Origin: Sphingopyxis macrogoltabida
GTDB lineage: Bacteria; Pseudomonadota; Alphaproteobacteria; Sphingomonadales; Sphingomonadaceae
NCBI RefSeq assembly: GCF_001314325.1
Contig: NZ_CP009429.1
Span: forward strand, 2,976,501-3,040,500
Length of the DNA: 64,000 bases
Direction of reading: 5' to 3'
Shown: in pieces, positions 34,571 through 43,431 of the stretch
How the letters are laid out: each line of letters starts with the position of its first letter
Position numbering within the stretch: position 1 is the stretch's first letter
Position numbers and translations under genes: made by a program
The notes under the pieces: generated by a model
What the model was told of the DNA's origin: nothing
Database searches by the model: none
Seen by the model: only the letters and a program-made list of their open reading frames with translations

Positions 34571-35632
34571 ATGGCCTCGAAATCCCCCGACGTGATCGTT
34601 GATCAGGTGCTGGAGCTGGACCCGGCGACGATCGAAGTTTCGGACGAAGGCCGGATCGGCTTCTTCTTCCCCGAAAAGGCGGAAGCCTATGCGGTGCTGT
34701 TCGCCCGTGACGGGCAGCGCGATCCGATCAAGGTCCGGCGCAACGGAAATCGTGCAAAGTTCCCTTGGACGCTCGTCGCCGGTCGCCACCGTCATGCTGG
34801 CTGCACGATCGCCGGGATGAAGGTCCGCGCGATCGAAGCGAAGGGCGATGCCGAAGAGCTGCGCGCCATACAGGCGAGCGAAAACCTCGACCGGCGCGAG
34901 CTGGCACCGCTTGAACGGGCCATGTTCGTCGCCGCGGTTGCCGACGCTGCAAGAGCCCGACTTCGCAAGCTGCACGACGGTAAGTCGCAACAGCAAATTG
35001 CGGCGGAAATTGGAGCTTCTGAGCGAAAGGACAAATTGTCCCCACGCTCGGATGAGCGCTCGGATAAAGTGCAGTTCACCGCCAGCGAAAAGGCCGACGC
35101 CGAGGCGGAAGATGCAGGGAGCATTTTGACCTCTGCATACAAATGGAGCGAGGCGACCGCCGAAGCTTGCGGTCTGGGTGTCCGCGACCTCAAGCGCTCG
35201 CTGCGCATCTTCCGGATCATCGTCGAGCCGAACCGCGACCTGATGGACGCGTTCAAGGATAGCGCTGCGGCGTCGAACGCCAGCGCGCTGCTGGCGCTGT
35301 GCGGGCACGGCAACAATGCGGCGAATGTGCGCAAGGCGATCGAATGGCTGATCGCCAACCCTGCGGCGAAAACGGCGGATGAGGCGCTGGTTGCGCTCGA
35401 CATGATGCCGAGCCGGGGCAGCGCCGCGGCGGCGCCCGCGACGGGCGACACGAAGTTTCTGAACGGCCTGCAATCGAACCTCCAGCGCCTGTCGCTGGGC
35501 GGGCAGCGCCGCGCGGCCGAGGTGATCGCGCAGTCGATCGCGCCGTCGGTGCTGGTCGCGGTGCGCGACGCGCTGAACGCGCGGATCGCCGGACTTGAAA
35601 CGGACCAATCCAGCAAGGGAGAGACGAAATGA
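34571..35632 (+). CDS. ParB-like nuclease-domain protein
   Basis: This 353-residue protein has a ParB/Srx-like N-terminal domain: DPIKVRRNG, then TLVAGRHRHAGCTIAG (the G-x-R-R/H box), then AIQASENLDRRELAPLERA (the ENLxRxxLxPxE motif). A long Ala-rich helical C-terminus follows. Proteins like this replace or supplement early genes in alphaproteobacterial Mu-like phages; a role in segregation, anti-restriction or early regulation is possible. It is first in the early operon after Ner. Confidence 0.85.
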   Translation: MASKSPDVIVDQVLELDPATIEVSDEGRIGFFFPEKAEAYAVLFARDGQRDPIKVRRNGNRAKFPWTLVAGRHRHAGCTIAGMKVRAIEAKGDAEELRAIQASENLDRRELAPLERAMFVAAVADAARARLRKLHDGKSQQQIAAEIGASERKDKLSPRSDERSDKVQFTASEKADAEAEDAGSILTSAYKWSEATAEACGLGVRDLKRSLRIFRIIVEPNRDLMDAFKDSAAASNASALLALCGHGNNAANVRKAIEWLIANPAAKTADEALVALDMMPSRGSAAAAPATGDTKFLNGLQSNLQRLSLGGQRRAAEVIAQSIAPSVLVAVRDALNARIAGLETDQSSKGETK

Positions 35633-35931
35633 CGAAGGCCGTCGATGCCAAGATGCTTCGCATCGCGATCAGCGCGGTGCGGCCGATCGAAGACGAGTTG
35701 CGCACCCAACTCCGCGCTCTGCATACGGGCCGGTACGATGCGGACGGTCGCCGCAATGCGACGAGCGCCGCACTCGACGGTCTGACCAAGTTGGGCTTTA
35801 CAATCGTCGATAACGCGTCGGTGTTCGCGATCCGCCTTGGCGGGCTGCGGGCCGAAAGCACCACCGGCGTTCTGGGCGCGATGACCAACTGGCTGCGCGC
35901 GGCCGAGGCCAAGATCGGAGCCGCAGCGTGA
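35629..35931 (+). CDS. Hypothetical early phage protein (100 aa)
   Basis: This 100-residue, mostly helical protein contains KMLRIAISAVRPIEDELRTQ and a GFTIVDNASVFAIRLGG stretch. Its start overlaps the ParB-like stop (ATGA) and a good AAGGGAGAG ribosome site precedes it. No family is recognised. Confidence 0.7.
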   Translation: MTKAVDAKMLRIAISAVRPIEDELRTQLRALHTGRYDADGRRNATSAALDGLTKLGFTIVDNASVFAIRLGGLRAESTTGVLGAMTNWLRAAEAKIGAAA

Positions 35932-36239
35932 GCGCCGCGGCGAAGAACTGGGCCGCGGGCGATCTTGCCGTCTGCCTGCGCCGGGAGGGCTGGTGGAACG
36001 TCCTGACGCACGAAGCGCGCAACGGGCCGGTCACCGACGATATCGTTCGCGTGCGGACCGTTTGGCCGCTGCGCGACGACGACGGCGAGTATTGCGGGAT
36101 CGGGCTGGAGTTCGAGGAATATCCCGACGACATCTATGCGCCGCAGTATTTCCGCAAGGTCGAGCCCGACCATGCCGCTGCCGATGACGCGGAGATCGTC
36201 GCGTTGATCCAGCGCGCGAGCGCGAGGGCGTCGGTATGA
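35928..36239 (+). CDS. Hypothetical early phage protein (103 aa)
   Basis: A GTG start overlaps the preceding stop (GTGA). The 103-residue product is acidic and Trp-rich at the N-terminus (REGWWNVLTHEARNGPVTDD), with EYCGIGLEFEEYPDDIYAP in the middle, a compact alpha/beta look. Unknown function. Confidence 0.7.
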   Translation: MSAAAKNWAAGDLAVCLRREGWWNVLTHEARNGPVTDDIVRVRTVWPLRDDDGEYCGIGLEFEEYPDDIYAPQYFRKVEPDHAAADDAEIVALIQRASARASV

Positions 36240-36787
36240 GCGCCGTCGCCGCCCGCTCGCTCGTCCAGTGGATCACCGAAAACTGGTCCAATCAGGACAT
36301 GAACCATTCGACGTTCCGCGTCGAAGCCTTTGAACGCGCTGCGGCCATCGTCCTCGACGATGACGACGCGTCGCCCTCCCTTCCCCTTGTTCCGACCATC
36401 CCCCCCGGTCGGAACGGCGCGGCGGCTATCGCCCCCTCTGCCGCCGCGCCACCCCCTTATGTGCTGGCTCTCGATATCGTCGCCAGTCCGGGCAAGCGCC
36501 CGGTCCTGATCGTCGTCGACAAGGGCACGTCGGACTATTCGATCTATGAGATCGACGGCTGCTGCGCGAGCGCGGATGCCATCACCGGCATCATTTCGGC
36601 GATCGAACGCGAGATCGAAGTCACGGGCGCTGTTCCCGACTGCATCGAGACGGACAATAGCATCACCTTCTCGTCGCCCGAGCTGCACGAGTGGCTGACG
36701 GCGAAGGGCATCGGGCGCGTTTTCAGGTCGCCTTCGGCAATCGTCGAAGCGCTCATCCGGCAGCACTCGCCGGAATGGGGGCGGTGA
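36236..36787 (+). CDS. Miniature DDE/rve integrase-like protein
   Basis: This 183-residue protein has a Pro/Ala-rich linker after a helical N-terminus and then a segment that follows the retroviral-integrase (rve) core. D80 lies in VLALDIVAS, D140 in CIETDNSITFSSPELHEWLTAKGI, and E171 in SPSAIVEALI. The D-59-D-30-E spacing is near that of IS3/rve enzymes. It lacks the N-terminal DNA-binding and C-terminal beta domains of MuA, whose gene lies downstream. It may be a domesticated regulator or a partial second transposase. Activity is unproven. Confidence 0.6.
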   Translation: MSAVAARSLVQWITENWSNQDMNHSTFRVEAFERAAAIVLDDDDASPSLPLVPTIPPGRNGAAAIAPSAAAPPPYVLALDIVASPGKRPVLIVVDKGTSDYSIYEIDGCCASADAITGIISAIEREIEVTGAVPDCIETDNSITFSSPELHEWLTAKGIGRVFRSPSAIVEALIRQHSPEWGR

Positions 36788-36885
36788 TGGCGCACTTCGC
36801 GATCAACCTGTTCTTTGTTGTCGTCGGCGCGGTTGGCCTGCTGGTCATCGCGGGCACGTTGCTACGCGCGTGGCGGAGGGCCTGA
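36787..36885 (+). CDS. Tiny membrane protein (32 aa)
   Basis: MAHFAINLFFVVVGAVGLLV begins a single hydrophobic helix ending in LLRAWRRA. The start overlaps the previous stop (TGATG) and has a GGGGGCGG ribosome site. The translational chain and the clean helix support a real small gene. Function unknown. Confidence 0.6.
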   Translation: MAHFAINLFFVVVGAVGLLVIAGTLLRAWRRA

Positions 36886-37121
36886 TGGGCAATCTTCGTC
36901 CCGCGCCCGCCGCACTGACGCCGCAGCGGATCGACAGCCTGTTCGCGGCGCTCGACGGGCGCGAGAGTGCCTATGTCATCGACACGCTGGAGCGTCTCGG
37001 CCTGCCCGAGGCCGAGATCGCGCGGCTGTTCGCGCTCGCCAAGCGGATCGACCGCAAACCGCTCGCGGTGGCGGGCGCGCTGATCAGCATCGCGCTGGAA
37101 ACCGTGGAGGCGCACGGCTGA
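36885..37121 (+). CDS. Hypothetical early phage protein (78 aa)
   Basis: This 78-residue helical protein (LFAALDGRESAYVIDTLERLGLPEAEIARLFALAKRIDRK) starts at an ATG overlapping the previous stop by one base, with GGAGG upstream. A GTG at 36870 would add five residues. No family is recognised. Confidence 0.65.
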   Translation: MGNLRPAPAALTPQRIDSLFAALDGRESAYVIDTLERLGLPEAEIARLFALAKRIDRKPLAVAGALISIALETVEAHG

Positions 37122-37585
37122 TGCCGAAGGCGCGCGCCACCAACCAGTTGGCCTTTGCGTTCGAGGCCCCGCGCCCGGCGACGCATGCGGCGGCGCTGGC
37201 GGGGATGGACGCGGAAGTCGCGCGCACGGTCGGCGAGGTGCTGGCGACCGCGCAGGCAAACGGCAAGCCGCGCGAGATCGCCGCCGCCGAAATGTCGGTC
37301 CTGCTGAACGAGCCGATTACGTTCGACATGCTCAACGCATGGTCGGCGCCCGGCAAGGGCAAGCACAATATCAGCTTCACGCGCATGTGCGCGCTGGTCG
37401 CGGTCACGAACCGCTTTGACCTGCTCGACCGCGAGCTGCGCCGGATCGGCGCCGCCGTGATCGTCGGCAAGGAATTGATGACGGTGCGCGCGGGTCACCT
37501 GCGCGCGGTCATCCGCAAAAATCAGGAAGAATTGCGCGAGCTGGAAAGGCTCGCGCCGCAAATCGGAGAGGAGCGCGAGATATGA
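37121..37585 (+). CDS. Hypothetical early phage protein preceding MuA (154 aa)
   Basis: This 154-residue protein begins with KARATNQLAFAF and has a helical middle (VARTVGEVLATAQANGKPREIAAAEMSVLL) and VTNRFDLLDRELRRIGA, resembling small HTH-containing proteins that precede MuA in related phages. It overlaps the neighbouring genes at both ends (TGATG, ATGA). Function unknown. Confidence 0.7.
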   Translation: MPKARATNQLAFAFEAPRPATHAAALAGMDAEVARTVGEVLATAQANGKPREIAAAEMSVLLNEPITFDMLNAWSAPGKGKHNISFTRMCALVAVTNRFDLLDRELRRIGAAVIVGKELMTVRAGHLRAVIRKNQEELRELERLAPQIGEEREI

Positions 37586-39549
37586 CGACGGGGGGAAAGG
37601 TGTGGTTCACGGCCAGTGAACTCGCCGACACGGGGCTGGCAGGACTGCCGAAACGCAAGCGCGAGATCAACCGGCTGGCCGATATCCAGAACTGGAAGGT
37701 CGCCGCCGACGATCGCGGCGCCCGGCTGGCGCGCCGCCGCGCAGGCCGGGGCGGCGGGTTCGAGTATCATGTCTCGTTGCTGCCCGCCGCAGCGCGCGCC
37801 GATCTCGTCCGGCGCGGCCTCGTCGCCAGCGAAGGCGCGGCCGAGGCCGGGAACTGCAACGACGTGTCGAACCTGTGGCATTGGCTGGCCGAACAGCCGG
37901 AAGCGATCCGGGCGGAGGCGCAGCGGCGCGCGAGCATCCTCGCGTGCATCGAAATGTTCGAGAGTTCGGGGATGCCGCGTTCGTCGGCGGTAACCGCCGT
38001 CGCCGCGTCCGAGGGCGTCAGCGCCGGGACGCTGTGGAACTGGCTGCGGCTGGTCAACGGCGTGACAGGTGCCGACCGCCTGCCGCATCTTGCTCCACGG
38101 CGCCAGGGCGGCGGCGTCGAGGCCGAGGTGGACGCGGAAAGCTGGCAAGAGCTGCTGTCCGATTATCTGCGCCTGTCGGGGCCGAGCTGGTCGACCTGCT
38201 ACGATCGTGTCGCCAAAAAGGCGAAGAAGCGCGGGATCACATTGCCGCATTCGCGGACGCTGTTGCGCAAGCTCCAGCGGGAAGTTCCCGAACAGGTTGT
38301 GACGCTGCGCCGAAAGGGCGAGGAAGCGTTGCGGGGCATGCTGCCCGCGCAAATTCGTTCGGTCGCCGACATGCAGGCGATGGAGCTGGTCAATATCGAC
38401 GGGCACCGCTGCGACGTGTTCGTCCGCTGGCCCGATGGCCGGATCATCCGCCCGACGATGATCGCGATACAGGATGTCTATTCGCGCAAGTTCCTGTCGT
38501 GGCGCTTTGCCGAGAGCGAAGATATGGTGACGGCGCGGATGGTGTTCGCCGACCTGTTCGCGAAATGGGGCATCCCCAAGGGGCTGCTGACCGACAACGG
38601 GCGCGCGTTCGCATCGAAGTGGCTGACGGGCGGCGCCAAGACGCGCTTTCGCTTCAAAATTCGGGACGAAGACCCGACCGGGCTGCTGGTCGCGCTGGGC
38701 ATCCAAATCCATTGGGCGAAGCCGTATCGCGGCCAGTCGAAGCCGATCGAACGCGGGTTTCGCGACCTGTGCGATGCCATCGCCAAGCATCCGGCGTTCG
38801 AGGGCGCCTATACCGGCAATCGCCCCGATGCGAAGCCCGAGAATTACGGCAGCAAGGCAGTCGATTTCGAGACGTTCCAGCAAGTCTGGAACGCGGGCAT
38901 GGAGGCGCATAACGCCCGGCTTGGGCGGCGCAGCGAAATGGCGGGCGGGCGCAAGAGCTTCGATCAGGTGTTCGAGGAAAGCTATGGCCGCTCGGCGATC
39001 GGCAAGGCGACCGAAGAGCAGCTTCGCATGGCGTTGCTCGCCGCCGATCAGGTTCGCACCGACCGCAAGACGGGCGCGATCGCGCTGGCCGGCAACCGCT
39101 ATTGGGCGCCCGAGCTGAGCGAGATCGCCGGGCAGCCGGTGACGGTGCGCTTCGATCCCGAGCAGCTTCACGCGCCGATCCATGTCTATGACCGGGCGGG
39201 CCGCTTTCTGGTCACCGCGCCGCTGTGGGAGGCGACCGGCTTCCTCGACATGGCGGCGGCGAAGCAGCGGCAGCGGCTGGAGCGCAACTGGCGCAAGTCG
39301 GCGAAGGCAGCCGCGGAAGCGCTCGACCTGCTCAGCGCGGACGAGCTGGTGGCGCGGATGCCCGATTACGACGCCGAGGAAGCGGCGCCGCAGCCCGGCG
39401 CGGCCCGGATGGTGCGCCACCGTGGCCAGACGGTCGCGCAGATGAAGCCCGTCTCACAGGCCGCTGAGAAGGTTCTGAGCGCCCCCGACACCGACGCCAC
39501 CATCGACCGGTTCGCACGCGCGGCCGAGCGCCATCTACGCGCGATTTAA
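37582..39549 (+). CDS. A: Mu-like transposase (MuA)
   Basis: This 655-residue DDE transposase has N-terminal DNA-binding regions (Mu-type HTH and Ibeta/Igamma-like segments), a catalytic core with D273 (VNIDGH), D338 (LLTDNGRAF) and E390 (KPIERGF), a Mu C-terminal beta-barrel and a basic helical tail. It joins phage ends to target DNA during integration and replicative transposition. MuB follows 13 bp downstream. Length and motif order match MuA. It is the evidence that this prophage is a transposable phage. Confidence 0.95.
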   Translation: MTTGGKVWFTASELADTGLAGLPKRKREINRLADIQNWKVAADDRGARLARRRAGRGGGFEYHVSLLPAAARADLVRRGLVASEGAAEAGNCNDVSNLWHWLAEQPEAIRAEAQRRASILACIEMFESSGMPRSSAVTAVAASEGVSAGTLWNWLRLVNGVTGADRLPHLAPRRQGGGVEAEVDAESWQELLSDYLRLSGPSWSTCYDRVAKKAKKRGITLPHSRTLLRKLQREVPEQVVTLRRKGEEALRGMLPAQIRSVADMQAMELVNIDGHRCDVFVRWPDGRIIRPTMIAIQDVYSRKFLSWRFAESEDMVTARMVFADLFAKWGIPKGLLTDNGRAFASKWLTGGAKTRFRFKIRDEDPTGLLVALGIQIHWAKPYRGQSKPIERGFRDLCDAIAKHPAFEGAYTGNRPDAKPENYGSKAVDFETFQQVWNAGMEAHNARLGRRSEMAGGRKSFDQVFEESYGRSAIGKATEEQLRMALLAADQVRTDRKTGAIALAGNRYWAPELSEIAGQPVTVRFDPEQLHAPIHVYDRAGRFLVTAPLWEATGFLDMAAAKQRQRLERNWRKSAKAAAEALDLLSADELVARMPDYDAEEAAPQPGAARMVRHRGQTVAQMKPVSQAAEKVLSAPDTDATIDRFARAAERHLRAI

Positions 39550-39562
39550 GAGGAGAGAGACA

Positions 39563-40558
39563 GTGAACAACCCCGACGATTTTCCGGTCGACGAAGCCGC
39601 CGAGATCGAATGGATCAAGGAACGCAAAGCCACCAGCGGCATGTCGTGGAAGTCCATCGGCGACGATTGCGGCGTCAAGTCAGGCACGCTGTCGAACTGG
39701 GCGAACGGGACTTATGCGGCGCCCGGCGACTGGATCGCGCGCAAGGTCTTCAAATACCGGCAGATGCTGGAAATTCGCGACGAACGCGAGACTGAGGAAA
39801 CCAGCGCCGGTCTTTCGCGTGCGCCCGATTATGTCGACACGAAATCAGGCCGACGGCTGCGCGGGCTGATGAGCAAGGCGCAGATGAGCAGCGCCTTGAC
39901 CTACGCCGCGACGGGTTCGGGCATCGGCAAAACCGAGGAAGCCAAGCATTACTGCCAGTGCGTCGCCAAGGCATACCATGTCACGCTGACGCCCGTCACG
40001 ACGACGCCCACGGCGGTGATGGAAGACGTCATTCGCGCGCTGGGCGGCAAGTCCGGCACGAGCTGGGCGCGGCAGCTTTCGGCGCAGATCATGGACATGG
40101 TTCGTGACAAGAAGATGCTGCTGATCGTCGACGAGGCGAATTACGCGACCTTCGACACGCTGGAGCTGTTTCGCGCGTGGAACGAACTGGCAGGGCTCGG
40201 CATCTGCCTGCTCGGTAACGAAGAGCTGCACAAGACGATCCGTACCGGCGCCGGCCTTGGTCGCCAGCACAGCATCGCCCGCCTCAATCGCCGGATCAGC
40301 ATGGGCCATTTGCAGGACATGTCGCTGCCCGAAGATATCGAGGCCTATCTCGATGCGTGGCAGATCGATGACCGCGAGCAACGCGCCCTGCTGATGCGGG
40401 TCGGACTGACACCCGGAACGGGCGGGCTCGGCGAGATCAAGGAAATCGTATCCAACGCCGCGCTGCTCGCTTTCGAGGACGGGCAAGAGCTGTCGCACGC
40501 CCACCTGCGCGAAGCGATGGCGGCGCGCGCCACCGCCTACCTTCGCAACAAAAACTGA
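39563..40558 (+). CDS. B: Mu-like AAA+ transposition protein (MuB)
   Basis: This 331-residue protein has an N-terminal HTH (MSWKSIGDDCGVKSGTLSNWANG), then a P-loop ATPase with Walker A ATGSGIGKT (residues 118-124) and Walker B LLIVDEAN (D190/E191), as in MuB. MuB coats target DNA in an ATP-dependent way and activates MuA. A GTG start with AAGAGGAGAGA upstream is used. Confidence 0.93.
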   Translation: MNNPDDFPVDEAAEIEWIKERKATSGMSWKSIGDDCGVKSGTLSNWANGTYAAPGDWIARKVFKYRQMLEIRDERETEETSAGLSRAPDYVDTKSGRRLRGLMSKAQMSSALTYAATGSGIGKTEEAKHYCQCVAKAYHVTLTPVTTTPTAVMEDVIRALGGKSGTSWARQLSAQIMDMVRDKKMLLIVDEANYATFDTLELFRAWNELAGLGICLLGNEELHKTIRTGAGLGRQHSIARLNRRISMGHLQDMSLPEDIEAYLDAWQIDDREQRALLMRVGLTPGTGGLGEIKEIVSNAALLAFEDGQELSHAHLREAMAARATAYLRNKN

Positions 40559-40581
40559 CCTTCAACCAGAGGAGCATATCC

Positions 40582-41235
40582 ATGAACCACGTTACCAATA
40601 TCGCAGCGGCGCATCCGGCGACGATCGACGTCGGCGGCAAGCCGTATCTGCGCGATGCCAAGGGCAATCTGGTCCCCGTCGAAACCGTGAAGGCGACCGA
40701 CCTGCTGATGGACGAGACGGTGCGCAAGATCACGGGCTTTGCGCGCGAGCTGTCGGCGCAGATGGCGCGCTTCAAGGGGCACACGTTCGAGGACGTCAAT
40801 TCGCTCCAGGCGCTGTTCCGGCAGGAATATGACGCGCCGCTGGGCGGGGCGAAGGGCAACATCACGCTGACGACGTTCGACGGGCTGCAACGGGTGCAGG
40901 TGCAGGTTGCCGACCTGATCGCGTTCGGCCCCGAGCTGCAAGCCGCGAAGGCGCTGATCGACGAATGCCTGGTCGACTGGTCGGCGGACAGCCACGCCGC
41001 GCTGCGGGCGCTGGTGAGCCGCGTTTTCAGCGTCGAGAAGGAAGGTCATATCAACCGCGCCGAGCTGTTCATGCTGATGCGGTTCGAGATCGACGACGAG
41101 CGCTGGGTGCGCGCGATGAAGGCGATCCGCGACAGCATCCGCGTGATCGGGTCGAAGGCCTATGTCCGCTTCTATGAGCGCGGCGCGGCCGACGAGCCGT
41201 GGCAGACGATCAGCATCGACTTGGCGAGGGTGTGA
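40582..41235 (+). CDS. DUF3164-family phage protein
   Basis: This 217-residue protein contains GKPYLRDAKGNLVPVETV near the N-terminus and a FGPELQAAKALIDECLVDWS segment, the pattern of DUF3164 proteins found after MuB in most Mu-like phages. Function unknown. AGAGGAG precedes the ATG, and the next start overlaps its stop (TGATG). Confidence 0.85.
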   Translation: MNHVTNIAAAHPATIDVGGKPYLRDAKGNLVPVETVKATDLLMDETVRKITGFARELSAQMARFKGHTFEDVNSLQALFRQEYDAPLGGAKGNITLTTFDGLQRVQVQVADLIAFGPELQAAKALIDECLVDWSADSHAALRALVSRVFSVEKEGHINRAELFMLMRFEIDDERWVRAMKAIRDSIRVIGSKAYVRFYERGAADEPWQTISIDLARV

Positions 41236-41495
41236 TGGGTCAGACGGTGATCCACATGCCCGCGCGGCGCCAAGGCCGGACCTTTGCGCAGCAGGTGCGA
41301 CAGGAGCAGCTTGCTCGTGTCGCACCGGCGCGGTGCGGGCTTGTCGGCCGCGTCGCGGTTCCGGTCTATGCGCTTGAACGCGCTAACCGGTGCCCGGACT
41401 GCCACGGCGAAGCCTTTTTCGTCGGGCGGGTCACGGCCGAATGCGCGGGCTGCGGCCTGCCGCTGGCGATCGTCGATTTGCGGCGGGTGTCGTGA
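41235..41495 (+). CDS. Small zinc-ribbon phage protein (86 aa)
   Basis: This 86-residue protein has a basic N-terminus (PARRQGRTFAQQVRQEQ) and a C-terminal CPDCHGEAFF...CAGCGLPL double CxxC that likely binds zinc. Unrecognised beyond this; a nucleic-acid role is plausible. Confidence 0.65.
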   Translation: MGQTVIHMPARRQGRTFAQQVRQEQLARVAPARCGLVGRVAVPVYALERANRCPDCHGEAFFVGRVTAECAGCGLPLAIVDLRRVS

Positions 41496-41893
41496 CGCGC
41501 CAGTGCGCCTGCCTGCGGCCGATATGCCGCCAGAACCGTTCGGGCCGTTGCGCGTCGTGCGCTCAGAAGGCGCGCAACACGCCCGAGCTGATCGCGCGGC
41601 GCGCGGCGACGTTGCGCCACCGCCTCGCCACCGAACCGGGGATGCTGGCGCGATATCGCGACCAGCTCGACCAAACGCGGCGTGGGCCGGGGAACGAATA
41701 TCGGCTGCGGCGGCTTCGCGCGGCGAAACAGCCCGACTGGGTGCCGGTCGAATTTCGCGAGCTTTATGCCGAGCTGAGCAAGGCCGGGCTGGCGCCCGCC
41801 GAAATCCGTTCGGCAATCGACAATCAGTTCGAGGCGAACGCCCGCGCCTTTGCGCGCACCGGCGCGCTGCCTCTGTGTGGAGACGCACGATGA
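41492..41893 (+). CDS. Hypothetical phage protein with Cys-rich start (133 aa)
   Basis: A GTG start overlaps the previous stop (GTGA). The N-terminus carries several cysteines (RQCACLRPICRQNRSGRCASC) and the rest is helical and charged, with PVEFRELYAELSKAGLAPAEI. Such proteins occur in the early region of related phages without known function. Confidence 0.65.
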   Translation: MTRQCACLRPICRQNRSGRCASCAQKARNTPELIARRAATLRHRLATEPGMLARYRDQLDQTRRGPGNEYRLRRLRAAKQPDWVPVEFRELYAELSKAGLAPAEIRSAIDNQFEANARAFARTGALPLCGDAR

Positions 41894-42156
41894 CCGACAA
41901 TCAAGTTCAGCTTCTCGATTTCATCCGCGTTCGCATCGAGACGAAGGGTGCCGCGCCGAACTATGACGAAATGGTCGAGCACACCGGGAGGGGCCGACAG
42001 GCCATCTTCGACGATATCGACGCGCTGGAACGCGACGGCCATCTGGTCAAGGTTCCGGGCCGGCCCCGCGGGCTGCGCCTGTCCTACCGGACGTTGGTCG
42101 ATGTTCCGACCGACGCGTTGCGCGCCGAGCTGGCGCGGCGGGAGGCGGCGATATGA
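41890..42156 (+). CDS. LexA-DNA-binding-domain-like regulator (88 aa)
   Basis: This 88-residue protein resembles a stand-alone LexA N-terminal winged HTH: QVQLLDFIRVRIETKGAAPNYDEM, then GRQAIFDDIDALERDGHLVKVPGRPRGLRL. It would bind DNA without the protease half. ATGA overlaps link it to both neighbours. Confidence 0.7.
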   Translation: MTDNQVQLLDFIRVRIETKGAAPNYDEMVEHTGRGRQAIFDDIDALERDGHLVKVPGRPRGLRLSYRTLVDVPTDALRAELARREAAI

Positions 42157-42728
42157 GCGCCGCAATCAAGATGATCCACGTCGCGCGAAAGGAGCTGAAC
42201 CTTTCGGAAGAGCGCTATCGCGACCTGCTGTTCGGAGCGACCAAGGGCGCGGCGACTTCGCTGCGGGCGATGTCGGACGGCCAACTGCTAGACGTGCTTG
42301 GCGAGATGAAGCGGTTGGGCTTTCAGGCGCGGCCGAGGTCCGGGCGGCTGAAAGGCGCCTATGGCCGCAAGTTCAACGCGCTGTGGCTGTCGGCCTATGC
42401 GCTCGGCCTTGTCCGCAATCCGAGCGAGGACGCGCTGATCGCGTTCGTCGAGCGGCAGACGGGCATCGCGCATGCGAACTGGGTGCGCGATCAGCGCGAC
42501 GCGGCCCGCGTCATAGAAGCGCTCAAGAAGTGGATGGCCGACAAGGCCGGGGTCGAATGGCCGAAGGCGCCGGATAGCGACGGGCGCGCCGCCAAGGTCG
42601 CGGTGATCGCGGCGCAGCATCGGCTGCTCGGCTTTGCCGATCCCTATGTCGACAGCCCGGCCAATTCGTCGGCGCAGCTCGACAAGATCATCGCCGGATT
42701 GGGCGCGCAGATCAGGGGGGCGAAGTGA
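42153..42728 (+). CDS. gemA: Gp16/GemA family regulatory protein
   Basis: This 191-residue protein begins IKMIHVARKELNLSEERYRDLL and contains KRLGFQ, WLSAYALGLVRNPSEDALIAFVERQTG, the pattern of the Gp16/GemA family. In Mu, GemA modulates host gene expression. Overlaps at both ends show operon translation. Confidence 0.88.
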   Translation: MSAAIKMIHVARKELNLSEERYRDLLFGATKGAATSLRAMSDGQLLDVLGEMKRLGFQARPRSGRLKGAYGRKFNALWLSAYALGLVRNPSEDALIAFVERQTGIAHANWVRDQRDAARVIEALKKWMADKAGVEWPKAPDSDGRAAKVAVIAAQHRLLGFADPYVDSPANSSAQLDKIIAGLGAQIRGAK

Positions 42729-43180
42729 TGGCGAACGGTGACGATTTCATCGACGCGATGCGGGCCGCGCTGCGCGAGGTCGGCGAGCGCCGGATGATCG
42801 ACACGATCTTCGGTCGCCCCAGCCTGATGGCCGAACTGGAGCGCAGCGCGCCGGTCTTCAATCCCAATCCGATCCGCAACGCGCCCGAAACGCTGTTCGG
42901 CATCAAGTTTGTTCCCGATCCGATGTTCCCGGTCGAGACGCATTGCGCGGCGTGCGGCGGGAACGGCGAAGGCGGCGATGAGGCGACCTATTGCCCGAAG
43001 TGTGACGGTACGGGCGGAGATCGGATCGAAGGCATGATGCGCAATGGCGCGCAAATGATCCTGATGCGCTCGGAGCTGCCCAAGAAGTTCGCTCCGCATT
43101 TCCCCAAGGATATCCCGCTGCCGCGCCGAGCGGCGACGCGCAGCCGCACTATCCCTTGGCCGGTGGAGCCGCGAGCATGA
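42728..43180 (+). CDS. Hypothetical phage protein with DnaJ-like zinc motif (150 aa)
   Basis: Two CxxC pairs, CAACGGNGEGGDE and CPKCDGTGGDR, form one DnaJ-type zinc-binding unit in the middle of a 150-residue protein. The N-terminus is helical. The ATG at 42728 overlaps the previous stop (TGATG); a GTG one codon upstream is also possible. Function unknown. Confidence 0.65.
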   Translation: MANGDDFIDAMRAALREVGERRMIDTIFGRPSLMAELERSAPVFNPNPIRNAPETLFGIKFVPDPMFPVETHCAACGGNGEGGDEATYCPKCDGTGGDRIEGMMRNGAQMILMRSELPKKFAPHFPKDIPLPRRAATRSRTIPWPVEPRA

Positions 43181-43431
43181 CGCGCGCCAAACCGACCCGC
43201 GCCGAGCAGCTTCGCCGCCATCGCGAAATCTTCACCTATGCGCTCGCGCATGGCCTGACGCTGCTTGAAGCCGAGGCGGCGATGGCGCGCGACAGTGCGC
43301 GGGCGGCGCGCGAGCGGTTGGCGCTGGTGAAGCGCTGCGGCCGGTCGGCCGTCGCGGCGCCCGCGCCGATCGGCGCCGAGGCGCCGCATGGCCCTGCCCC
43401 CGAAAATGCACCTTGGATGATGAGAGATTGA
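43177..43431 (+). CDS. Hypothetical phage protein (84 aa)
   Basis: This 84-residue protein has a basic start (TRAKPTRAEQLRRHREIF), an Ala/Arg-rich helix and a Pro-rich tail. The start overlaps the previous stop (ATGA) and its stop overlaps the next start (TGATG). No family is recognised. Confidence 0.6.
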   Translation: MTRAKPTRAEQLRRHREIFTYALAHGLTLLEAEAAMARDSARAARERLALVKRCGRSAVAAPAPIGAEAPHGPAPENAPWMMRD

